Source: Pseudomonadota bacterium (GTDB lineage: Bacteria > Pseudomonadota > Alphaproteobacteria > Rhodobacterales > Rhodobacteraceae). Taken from it: a DNA stretch of 12,695 nucleotides. Position 1 is the stretch's first letter. The number at the start of each line of letters is the position of its first letter. Of this stretch, positions 1 through 5,503 are shown one piece after another. Location: contig JAKAJW010000102.1 of assembly GCA_021813645.1 (NCBI GenBank), positions 1 through 12,695 of the forward strand, given 5' to 3'. Position numbers and translations under genes: made by a program. The notes under the pieces are model-generated. The model saw only the letters and a list, made by a program, of their open reading frames with translations. It did not search any database and was not told the origin of the DNA.

Positions 1-18
1 CGCCAACCTCATCTCCAT
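1..18 (-). CDS. Possible 5' end of a leftward gene cut by the window edge
   Basis: Reading the minus strand, an ATG at 18-16 starts M-E-M-R-L-A and stays open to the edge. It is preceded by a purine-rich GGAAGGGG stretch about 4 bases upstream, a plausible ribosome binding site. A second in-frame ATG lies at 12-10. All six codons end in G, which fits coding sequence in a high-GC genome, but six codons cannot identify a product. Against it, no clear promoter is seen between here and the hairpin at 159-174. The start could equally be chance. Confidence 0.25.
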
Positions 19-158
19 CCGACCCCTTCCAACTTCGGCTTCCGCCTCAGCCCTTCCGGCGCCGCACCGTCGCTTCCGCTTCGGTGGAGCGGTAGATACG
101 GCCGCCTCCCAGAACCCGCAAGAGGAAAATGCACGCTCTGTGACGATTTTCTGTACAC

Positions 159-178
159 CCCAAGTTTTCTTGGGTTTT
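159..178 (+). terminator. Small hairpin with T-run, weak intrinsic terminator candidate
   Basis: CCCAAG (159-164), loop TTTT (165-168) and CTTGGG (169-174) form a 6-bp stem, followed directly by TTTT (175-178). The form is that of a short rho-independent terminator for rightward transcription. No rightward gene is visible to its left, so it would serve a gene ending outside the window or be fortuitous. On the minus strand there is no U-run after the stem. Confidence 0.3.
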
Positions 179-218
179 GCGCGAAACGCGACCAGCGGGC
201 CCCTGCCCCGCCGCCCGA

Positions 219-253
219 GTTATCAACAGAAACGCCGCCAACATGTTGATAAC
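219..253. repeat. Perfect 10-bp inverted repeat of DnaA-box-like 9-mers
   Basis: GTTATCAACA (219-228) and its exact reverse complement TGTTGATAAC (244-253) flank a 15-base spacer. Each arm contains TTATCAACA, one base away from the classical DnaA box TTATCCACA. The arms could bind DnaA, act as an operator for a dimeric repressor, or form a 10-bp hairpin in RNA. No U-run follows on either strand, so a simple terminator is unlikely. No further close match to the DnaA box was noticed in the window. Confidence 0.6.
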
Positions 254-257
254 CTGC

Positions 258-296
258 GATTCTCACGCTCCTCGTGCGAGTCGGGGACGGCGACTC
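258..296. promoter_or_regulatory. Cluster of three GANTC (CcrM-type) sites
   Basis: GATTC (258-262), GAGTC (278-282) and GACTC (292-296) lie within 39 bp, directly right of the DnaA-like inverted repeat. GANTC is the recognition sequence of the alphaproteobacterial cell-cycle methyltransferase CcrM. The last two also sit inside a 6-bp inverted repeat (CGAGTC 277-282 with GACTCG 292-297). GANTC occurs elsewhere in the window, for example near 1051, 1283 and 1540, so only the density is notable. Confidence 0.4.
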
Positions 297-417
297 GGCG
301 ATCGCCCCCCGCCCGCCGCAGGCCGCAGACTGCCCCTGCCCCGTCGCCGCGGCGCTATGGACACGGGCGCAAAACCGCCGGTTCGGCCGGGGCCGCACCC
401 CGCGCGGCGTTCCACGC

Positions 418-447
418 TTGACCGCGGGACTATGCATGACGTCTAAC
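418..447 (+). promoter_or_regulatory. Candidate bactofilin promoter
   Basis: TTGACC (418-423) resembles a -35 element. TCTAAC (442-447), 18 bases downstream, resembles a -10 element. This would start transcription near 454 and give a leader of about 55 bases that contains the hairpin at 461-489. The spacing is one base longer than ideal and the -10 matches four of six consensus positions. Confidence 0.4.
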
Positions 448-460
448 TTTGGTCGCAGGG

Positions 461-489
461 GGCGGCCGGGCCATCCGTGCCGGGCCGCC
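461..489 (+). promoter_or_regulatory. GC-rich hairpin in the bactofilin leader
   Basis: GGCGGCC (461-467) pairs with GGCCGCC (483-489). After one G/G mismatch (468, 482), GGC (469-471) pairs with GCC (479-481), leaving a 7-base loop (472-478). The stem ends 8 bases before the AGGAG ribosome binding site at 498-502. It may modulate translation or mRNA stability of the bactofilin message. No known riboswitch family is recognised. Confidence 0.45.
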
Positions 490-508
490 GCGCCAGCAGG
501 AGATGCCG

Positions 509-907
509 ATGTTCACCAAATCCGCCGAGGGCGACACCCTGCCCGGCCCCCGCCCCGAGATCGCACGCCCCGAGGCCGGCGCCGGCCGGTCGCATCTGAG
601 TGCCGACCTCAAGGTCGTGGGCAATATCAGCAGCGCCGGCACCGTCGAGGTGCTCGGCGAGGTGCAGGGCGATATCGAGGCCAAGGCGCTGGTGATCGGC
701 AGCGAGGGCCAGGTCACCGGCAAAGTCCGCGCCGAAAGCCTCGAGGTGCGCGGCAAACTCGACGGCTCCGCCGCCTGCCGCCAGGCCGTGCTGCGCTCCA
801 CCGCCGCCGCCGCCGTCCAGGTCACCTACGAAACCCTAGTGATCGAGAGCGGCGCCGAGGTGGAAGGCAAGTTCAAGCACGCCTCGGCCAAGGCCGCCAA
901 GGGCTGA
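509..907 (+). CDS. Bactofilin family polymer-forming cytoskeletal protein
   Basis: The 132-residue product fits the bactofilin (DUF583) family, small proteins that polymerise without nucleotide into filaments used in cell shape, stalk or envelope organisation. After a disordered Pro/Ala-rich N-terminus (residues 1-28), residues about 31-125 show the repeating glycine/valine pattern of a right-handed beta-helix (VVGNI, VEVLGEVQGDIEAKALVIGSEGQVTG, LEVRGKLDG, VIESGAEVEG). The tail is Lys/Ala-rich. No signal peptide or membrane segment is visible, so it is cytosolic, perhaps membrane-associated. ATG 509 lies 6 bases after AGGAG (498-502); an ATG at 503 abuts it and is a poorer choice. The gene converges on the glycosyltransferase with a 5-bp gap. 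Family call is firm; the specific cellular role is unknown. Confidence 0.92.
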   Translation: MFTKSAEGDTLPGPRPEIARPEAGAGRSHLSADLKVVGNISSAGTVEVLGEVQGDIEAKALVIGSEGQVTGKVRAESLEVRGKLDGSAACRQAVLRSTAAAAVQVTYETLVIESGAEVEGKFKHASAKAAKG

Positions 908-912
908 GACGT

Positions 913-1698
913 CTACTCCGACCGGTCCTTCGCCACGATCGGCGTCACCTGCTGCGCCGCCCACCAGGCGCCGTCCGGCTTGTCGCGATACTGGCCGGAT
1001 TTGCTGACGAACTGGCCCTGAACGCAGGCGGCCTTATAGCTGATCGGCGCGATTCCGGCTGCCTTGACCGCGGCGTCGAGCACGGTCGGCCCGGTCAGAT
1101 CGTAGACGCTGGCATGTCTGCCCTCGGCGATATTGCGCACGATCTGGTCGCAGACCGCCTGCAGAACCGGATGGCCCGGGGCCGCCGCCAGGAAATAGTT
1201 CGTCACCTCGCCGTTCTTCATCGCGATGAACACGCCCTCGGTCTGCGGTCCCAGGAACCGCTCGGGATTGCGGGTCAGGTTGGAATCGATGTCGAGGTAG
1301 AGCCCGCCATGCTTCAACAGCACCAGGATGCGCCAGAAATCGGCGCGCGCCGCGCCAATGCGTAACCGGCCGTAGGCCTCGGCCACCGGGCCGGGATAGG
1401 TCTCGGCGACGAAACGATCGCAGGCTTCATCGCTGTGGTAGCGGTAGGCGCAGGTCGGCGACAGCCAGCGGTTGAACAAGGCGCAGGCATAGACCTGCAA
1501 GGGCACCTTCTGGCTGTAGTTGGTCTGCCAGATGATGCGCGGAATCGGGCCCTCTGGCGCCGGCCGGCGGGCCGGCAGGGACTCTGGCAGGGTATACCGC
1601 GCACGCGGAAAGAGCCGCAGATGAACCAGACACAACACCTTGCAGCCATTCGCGAAAATCTTCATCGCGCGATAGCCGAGCGCCTCCCTCAGCCGCAT
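913..1698 (-). CDS. GT32-like (DXD) glycosyltransferase
   Basis: The 261-residue product resembles sugar-transferases of the Gly_transf_sug / OCH1-like group (GT32), which use a nucleotide sugar and a metal bound by a DXD motif. Visible signatures are PRIIWQTN (residues 53-60), ARADFWRILVL (117-127) and GGLYLDIDSN (131-140), with the DID triad at 136-138; a GPTV motif follows near 203. No signal peptide is obvious. Such enzymes usually decorate capsule, LPS or other surface glycans; donor and acceptor cannot be read from sequence. The start at 1698 is chosen because GAGGAGG precedes it by about 10 bases; a longer frame to 1815 has an Arg/Pro-rich, non-homologous-looking extension and would cross the predicted promoter. 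It stands alone, divergent from the crotonase gene and convergent with bactofilin. Confidence 0.85.
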   Translation of the reverse strand: MRLREALGYRAMKIFANGCKVLCLVHLRLFPRARYTLPESLPARRPAPEGPIPRIIWQTNYSQKVPLQVYACALFNRWLSPTCAYRYHSDEACDRFVAETYPGPVAEAYGRLRIGAARADFWRILVLLKHGGLYLDIDSNLTRNPERFLGPQTEGVFIAMKNGEVTNYFLAAAPGHPVLQAVCDQIVRNIAEGRHASVYDLTGPTVLDAAVKAAGIAPISYKAACVQGQFVSKSGQYRDKPDGAWWAAQQVTPIVAKDRSE

Positions 1699-1731
1699 GT
1701 CGATCGGCCCTCCTCGCCAGTTCGGGCGCCC

Positions 1732-1760
1732 AGGATACAGGCTTGTGCGCGGGGCCGGAA
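1732..1760 (-). promoter_or_regulatory. Candidate promoter of the glycosyltransferase
   Basis: On the minus strand TTCCGG (1760-1755) and TATCCT (1737-1732) are separated by exactly 17 bases. Transcription would begin near 1725, giving a leader of about 27 bases that includes GAGGAGG. The -35 is a weak match to TTGACA. Confidence 0.35.
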
Positions 1761-1772
1761 GGGCGCGGGGCC

Positions 1773-1801
1773 TTCCCCTGCGGCGCGGCGGGGCATAGGA
1801 T
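1773..1801 (+). promoter_or_regulatory. Candidate promoter of the crotonase gene
   Basis: TTCCCC (1773-1778) and TAGGAT (1796-1801) are 17 bases apart and would start transcription near 1808, leaving about 19 bases to the ATG at 1827 with AAGGGAG between. The -35 elements of this promoter and of the divergent one overlap a short inverted repeat, GGAAGG (1757-1762) with CCTTCC (1771-1776). Confidence 0.35.
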
Positions 1802-1826
1802 CCGCTCGGCTGCAAGGGAGCGAGCG

Positions 1827-2621
1827 ATGGACGAGCTGGTGCTGCGCGCGGACGAGGGGCCGATCGCGATACTGACGATGAACCGGCCGGAGGCGCTCAA
1901 CGCGCTGTCGGACGGCATGCTGGCGGCGCTGTCGGCGGCCTTCACCCGGCTGGCCGGCGAGCCGGCGGTGAAGGCGGTGATCCTGCGCGGCGCCGGCAAG
2001 GCGTTCTGCGCCGGGCACGACCTGAAGGAGATGCAGGCCGGGCGACAGGCGGCCGACAAGGGCCAGGCCTATTTCGCCGATCTGTTCCGACGCTGCGCCG
2101 GCGTCATGCTGCAGATCGTCAAGCTGCCGCAGCCGGTGATCGCCGAAGTGCATTCGGTGGCGGTGGCGGCCGGCTGCCAACTGGTCGCCTCTTGCGATCT
2201 GGCGGTCGCGGCCGAGGGCGCGCGCTTTGGCGTAAATGGTGTGAATATCGGCCTTTTCTGTTCCACCCCCATGGTCGCACTAAGCCGCGTCGTGGGCCGC
2301 AAGCAGGCCTTCGAGATGCTGACGACGGGCGCGCTGATCGACGCCGAGAAGGCCGAGCGGATCGGCTTGGTCAACCGCGTCGTGCCGAAAGAAGCCCTGC
2401 GCGACGAGAGTCTCTGGCTGGCCGAGACGATCGCCGGCAAGCTTGGCGCGGCCGTGAAGATCGGCAAGCGGGCCTTTTACGAGCAAGCCGAGATGGGGCT
2501 CGAGGCGGCCTATGACCATACCGCTGCGGTGATGGTGGAGAACATGCTGTGGCGCGACACCGAGGAAGGCATTGCCGCCTTCATCGAGAAGCGAGCGCCC
2601 GACTGGCCGCCCGGGGCGTGA
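1827..2621 (+). CDS. Enoyl-CoA hydratase/isomerase family protein, ECHDC3-like
   Basis: The 264-residue product is a crotonase-fold protein. It has LTMNRPEALNALS (residues 16-28), the oxyanion-hole segment AFCAGHDLKEM (59-69) and AAGCQLVASCDLAVA (114-128), then GVNIGLFCSTP (138-148), LTTGALIDAEKAERIGLVNRVV (165-186) and a C-terminal EEGIAAFIEKRAP. The AAGCQLVASCD...GVNxGLFCSTP pattern matches the subfamily containing mitochondrial ECHDC3. Aligned to classical hydratase, catalytic Glu144 is Gln118 and Glu164 is Gly138, so ordinary enoyl-CoA hydration is doubtful; another acyl-CoA reaction or a non-catalytic role is possible. Start: ATG with AAGGGAG 6 bases upstream. It is monocistronic and divergent from the glycosyltransferase. 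Crotonase fold is certain; substrate unknown. Confidence 0.9.
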   Translation: MDELVLRADEGPIAILTMNRPEALNALSDGMLAALSAAFTRLAGEPAVKAVILRGAGKAFCAGHDLKEMQAGRQAADKGQAYFADLFRRCAGVMLQIVKLPQPVIAEVHSVAVAAGCQLVASCDLAVAAEGARFGVNGVNIGLFCSTPMVALSRVVGRKQAFEMLTTGALIDAEKAERIGLVNRVVPKEALRDESLWLAETIAGKLGAAVKIGKRAFYEQAEMGLEAAYDHTAAVMVENMLWRDTEEGIAAFIEKRAPDWPPGA

Positions 2622-2642
2622 TGCCGCGACGCGGCGCGAACT

Positions 2643-2688
2643 TCCGGATTGCGCCGCGCAACACCTTGGGAAGACGGCGGAATCCGGA
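2643..2688. terminator. Long hairpin between convergent genes
   Basis: TCCGGATT (2643-2650) pairs with AATCCGGA (2681-2688). After a G/G mismatch, CGCCG (2652-2656) pairs with CGGCG (2675-2679), leaving an 18-base loop. It lies 21 bases after the crotonase stop and, in the other direction, beyond the MFS stop. It could end transcription from both sides, but no U-run follows on either strand, so it may instead protect mRNA 3' ends or act with Rho. Confidence 0.4.
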
Positions 2689-2689
2689 T

Positions 2690-2744
2690 ACCGATTTCAC
2701 ACCGATTTCGTACCGATATTACACCGACGTTGCACCGCTTTCGG
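2690..2744. repeat. Five tandem 11-bp degenerate repeats
   Basis: Five adjacent units start at 2690, 2701, 2712, 2723 and 2734: ACCGATTTCAC; ACCGATTTCGT; ACCGATATTAC; ACCGACGTTGC; ACCGCTTTCGG. ACCG and the T at position 8 are invariant, and similarity to unit 1 mostly falls to the right (9, 9, 7 and 8 of 11). The period is about one helical turn and not a multiple of three, so it is not a coding repeat. It lies between the converging crotonase and MFS genes. Function is unknown; phased protein binding or slippage are both possible. Confidence 0.75.
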
Positions 2745-2762
2745 CACCACTCCGGCGCCGGC

Positions 2763-4013
2763 TCAGGGCTGCGGCTGCATCTTGGCGCGCAGGCTCCAGC
2801 TGAGCGTCAGCGCGACGGCGGCAAGCCCCAGGCTGGCCAGGACGACCGCGCCGCCGCCCAGGCCGAGCAGCAGCGCGCCCACCACCGGGGCCAGCGCCTG
2901 CGCCATCAGCGGCGCCACCGATAGCGCCCCCCAGACCGCGCCGAAGCCCTCCCGGCCGAGGATCTCGGCGGCGAGCAGCGGCCGCAGGATGGTGGCGACG
3001 CCAGCCGAGGCGCCCTGGATCAGCGCATAGAGCAGCCAGAGCGTCGGCACGCCGTGACCGACGAAGAGCAAGAGCGAGGCCAGCACGAAGCCCGCCATCA
3101 CCCAGAGCGTGACCGGCGCGAGCTTCAGGTCGTGGCCGGCCAGCATCAGCATGACCCGGCCGGCGACCTGCGCCGGGCCGAGCGCCGCGGCGAGCATGAC
3201 GGCGATCGGATGGCTGGCGCCGCGCGAGACCAGCAGCGGCAGCGCGAAGGTGACCAGCATCGCATGTTCCATCCAGATGCAGCCGATCACCCCGGCGAGC
3301 CGCCAGAAGGCGGATTGCGCCAGCGCCCGGCGCAGCGCGCTTTGCGCCCCGGCCGGATCGGGCGGATCGGGCCGTTCGCGCCCGGTCCGGCGCTGGATCA
3401 GCGCGGTGCCGGCGATGTTCAGCGGCATGGTGACCCCGGCGGCGATCAGCGCCAGCCCGACCAACGCGCCCTGCCAGCCGAACTGCCGGGCGAGCCAGTC
3501 GCCCAGCGGGAAGGCCAGGGTCGAGGAGAACCCCGCCACCAGCGTCACCCGGATGATCGCGGCGCGAGCGCCGGGGCCGAGCCGCCGGGTGAGCAGCGCG
3601 AAGCAGGTCTCGAACTGGGTCGTCGCCTCGGCGAGGCCGACGATGAGAAAGCCCGCGATCCAGAGCGCCGGGCTGGCCTTGGCGGTGGCAGCGAGCAGCA
3701 GGCCGAGCGCGCCGACCAAAGGGCCGTAGCGCAAGAGCGTGGCGCCATGACCGCGATCGACCAGCTTGCCCATTTGCGGCGCCAGCACCGCCGCCAGGAT
3801 CAGCCCCAGCGTCGGCCCGGCGGCGAGCAGCGTGCGGTCGATCCCGGTGCCGTGGGCCGGATCGGTCAGCGCGGTGAGCAGCACCGCGAAGGAGAAGTTC
3901 AGCGTGGCGTAGCCGGTCGTCTGGCCGGCGGCCAGGAACCAGGTGCCGATGCCGCCGGCAGCCGGCCCCTGGCTGCCCGGCGGGCTGCTCTGCGGCGCGG
4001 CCGTTGCGGTCAC
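2763..4013 (-). CDS. Major facilitator superfamily transporter
   Basis: The 416-residue product is an integral membrane carrier with about 12 hydrophobic segments, the normal MFS size. Motif A between helices 2 and 3 is present as GKLVDRGHGATLLR (residues 82-95), and a charged central loop (RRTGRERPDPPDP, about 208-220) divides the two halves. Transported substrate cannot be told. The start is a GTG at 4013 overlapping the stop codon of the M32 peptidase gene (GTGA), implying translational coupling; the frame continues upstream only as an Arg-rich antisense-like peptide within the peptidase gene. It is the last gene of the ctaA operon. Being coupled to a carboxypeptidase might suggest peptide or amino-acid related transport, but that is inference only. 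Confidence 0.88.
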   Translation of the reverse strand: MTATAAPQSSPPGSQGPAAGGIGTWFLAAGQTTGYATLNFSFAVLLTALTDPAHGTGIDRTLLAAGPTLGLILAAVLAPQMGKLVDRGHGATLLRYGPLVGALGLLLAATAKASPALWIAGFLIVGLAEATTQFETCFALLTRRLGPGARAAIIRVTLVAGFSSTLAFPLGDWLARQFGWQGALVGLALIAAGVTMPLNIAGTALIQRRTGRERPDPPDPAGAQSALRRALAQSAFWRLAGVIGCIWMEHAMLVTFALPLLVSRGASHPIAVMLAAALGPAQVAGRVMLMLAGHDLKLAPVTLWVMAGFVLASLLLFVGHGVPTLWLLYALIQGASAGVATILRPLLAAEILGREGFGAVWGALSVAPLMAQALAPVVGALLLGLGGGAVVLASLGLAAVALTLSWSLRAKMQPQP

Positions 4014-5503
4014 AATGCGTAGATCTCGCCGAACTTCGCTTCCAGGTAGTCGAGCAGCGGCCCCTCGGAGGGTTCGAAGCCGCAGGCGGCCGCGATGGTC
4101 TCGCGCGGGCTGCGCAGCCGGCCGTGGCGCTGCAGGGTCTCGCGCAGCCAGCGGGTCGCCGGCGCCGTGTCGCCGCGGGCGAGGCTGGCGTCGAGATCGG
4201 GCACCGCGGCGCGCAGCGCCTGCATGAGGCAGCCGGCGTAGACATTGCCCAGCGAATAGGTCGGGAAGTAGCCGAACAGGCCGAGCGACCAATGCACGTC
4301 CTGCAGCACGCCATGCGACGGCTTGTCGACGGCGACGCCGAAATCCTGCTGGAAGCGGGTGTTCCAGGCCTCTTCCAGTTCGGCCGCCTCGAGCTTGCCG
4401 GCGAACAGCTGCCGCTCCAGGTCGAAGCGCAGCATGATGTGCAGGTTGTAATGCACCTCGTCGGCCTCAGTGCGGATATAGCCCGGCTGGACGCGGTTCA
4501 CCGCGGCGTAGAAGGCCTCGGCGTCCTTGGTCGAGAGCGGGCCGAAATGCGCCGTCATCCGGTCGTAGAGCCAGGCGGTGAAGGGCCGCGAACGGCCGAG
4601 CTGGTTTTCGTAGATCCGGCTCTGGCTCTCATGCACGCCCATCGAGCAGCCCTGGCCGAGCGGGGTGAGCAGATAGGCCTGGTCGATGCCCTGCTCATAG
4701 GCCGCGTGGCCGGTCTCGTGGATGGTCGAGTAGAAGCAGTTGAACGGCTCTTCCTCCACCGTGCGGGTGGTGATGCGCACGTCGTTGCCCGAGCCGTTGG
4801 AGAACGGGTGGACGGCGAGGTCGAGCCGGCCGCGGTTCCAGTCATAACCGAAGGCCGAGGCCAATTCGCGCGCGAGCCGCATCTGGGTTTCCGGCGGGAA
4901 CCGGCCCTCGAGCGGGGCGGGATGGCGGTCGGCGCCGAGGATCGCCTCGCGCAGCGCCACCAGACGCGGCCGCATGGCGTCGAAGATCGCGCCGATCGAG
5001 GCCTGGGTGGCGCCAGGTTCGTAATCGTCGAGCAGCGCATCGTAGAGATCGCCGCCGGCGGCGAGCGCCGCCGCCTCTTCGCGCCGCAGCGCCACCACCC
5101 GTTCGAGCGTCGGCAGGAAATGCGCGACATCGTCGTTGCGCCGGGCCTCGGCCCAGGTGCCCTGGGCGATCGAAGTGACGCGGGCGATCTCGGTCGCCAG
5201 CCGCGCCGGGATCTTGGTCGCGCGGACATGGTCGCGCCGGATCTGGCGCAGCTGGGCCTCGGCCACCGGGCCGTCGGCCGTCGCCCGCTCGAGCCAGTCG
5301 GCCAGCCGCGGATCGGTGCGGCGGGCGTGCAGCACGCCTTCGATGGCGGCCAGCTCCTCGCCCCGCTGTTCGGCCGCGCCGCGCGGCATGACGGCTTCCT
5401 GGTCCCAGCCGAGGCGGCCGGCGACCTGGGCCAGCGCCTCGGTGTCGCGCTGATAGGCCATCAACTCGGTAAAGGCGGTGGTGGGCGTGGTGTTGGCGGT
5501 CAT
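4010..5503 (-). CDS. M32 family metallocarboxypeptidase (Taq type)
   Basis: The 497-residue product matches M32 carboxypeptidases, cytosolic zinc or cobalt enzymes that remove C-terminal residues from peptides with broad specificity (except typically proline). The zinc motif HETGH is at residues 262-266, the family-typical HESQSRIYEN at 291-300 supplies further active-site residues, and DVHWSLGLFGYFPTYSLGN (402-420) is a further family hallmark. Length agrees with the usual 490-510. ATG 5503 follows GGAAGGGA and overlaps the ctaA stop (ATGA); its own stop overlaps the MFS start (GTGA). It is therefore the middle cistron of a translationally coupled trio. No signal peptide is seen. Identity is certain; physiological substrates are not known for this family. 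Confidence 0.96.
   Translation of the reverse strand: MTANTTPTTAFTELMAYQRDTEALAQVAGRLGWDQEAVMPRGAAEQRGEELAAIEGVLHARRTDPRLADWLERATADGPVAEAQLRQIRRDHVRATKIPARLATEIARVTSIAQGTWAEARRNDDVAHFLPTLERVVALRREEAAALAAGGDLYDALLDDYEPGATQASIGAIFDAMRPRLVALREAILGADRHPAPLEGRFPPETQMRLARELASAFGYDWNRGRLDLAVHPFSNGSGNDVRITTRTVEEEPFNCFYSTIHETGHAAYEQGIDQAYLLTPLGQGCSMGVHESQSRIYENQLGRSRPFTAWLYDRMTAHFGPLSTKDAEAFYAAVNRVQPGYIRTEADEVHYNLHIMLRFDLERQLFAGKLEAAELEEAWNTRFQQDFGVAVDKPSHGVLQDVHWSLGLFGYFPTYSLGNVYAGCLMQALRAAVPDLDASLARGDTAPATRWLRETLQRHGRLRSPRETIAAACGFEPSEGPLLDYLEAKFGEIYAL

Larger units (their letters stand above)
1..508. other. Long intergenic region upstream of the bactofilin gene
   Basis: No convincing gene is present in these 508 bases apart from the possible edge start. 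Open frames on both strands here encode Arg/Pro/Ala-rich low-complexity peptides without recognisable domains, ribosome binding sites or normal codon bias, and look like GC-rich noise. The stretch from about 140 to 260 is clearly richer in A and T than the surroundings. It contains a small hairpin (159-174), an inverted pair of DnaA-box-like 9-mers (219-253) and three GANTC sites (258-296). From about 300 to 417 the sequence is very GC-rich with no signal I can name. The end carries the bactofilin promoter and leader. Confidence 0.6.

Noticed and set aside
80..118. tRNA-like stretch GGTGGAGCGGTAGATAC resembling a tRNA-Leu D-arm
   Set aside because: No pairing anticodon stem, no GGTTCNANNCC T-arm and no acceptor pairing could be built around it on either strand.
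9..437. Open leftward frame of 142 codons through the left intergenic region
   Set aside because: Arg/Gly/Pro-rich low-complexity product, no ribosome binding site, no domain, and it spans the inverted repeat and other non-coding signals.
1..508. Replication origin
   Set aside because: Only two DnaA-like boxes, no clear A/T-rich unwinding repeats, no origin-type neighbours such as hemE, maf, dnaA or parAB in view.
1699..1815. N-terminal extension of the glycosyltransferase to 1815
   Set aside because: Arg/Pro-rich extension, no ribosome binding site, and it would run across the divergent promoter region; GAGGAGG marks 1698.
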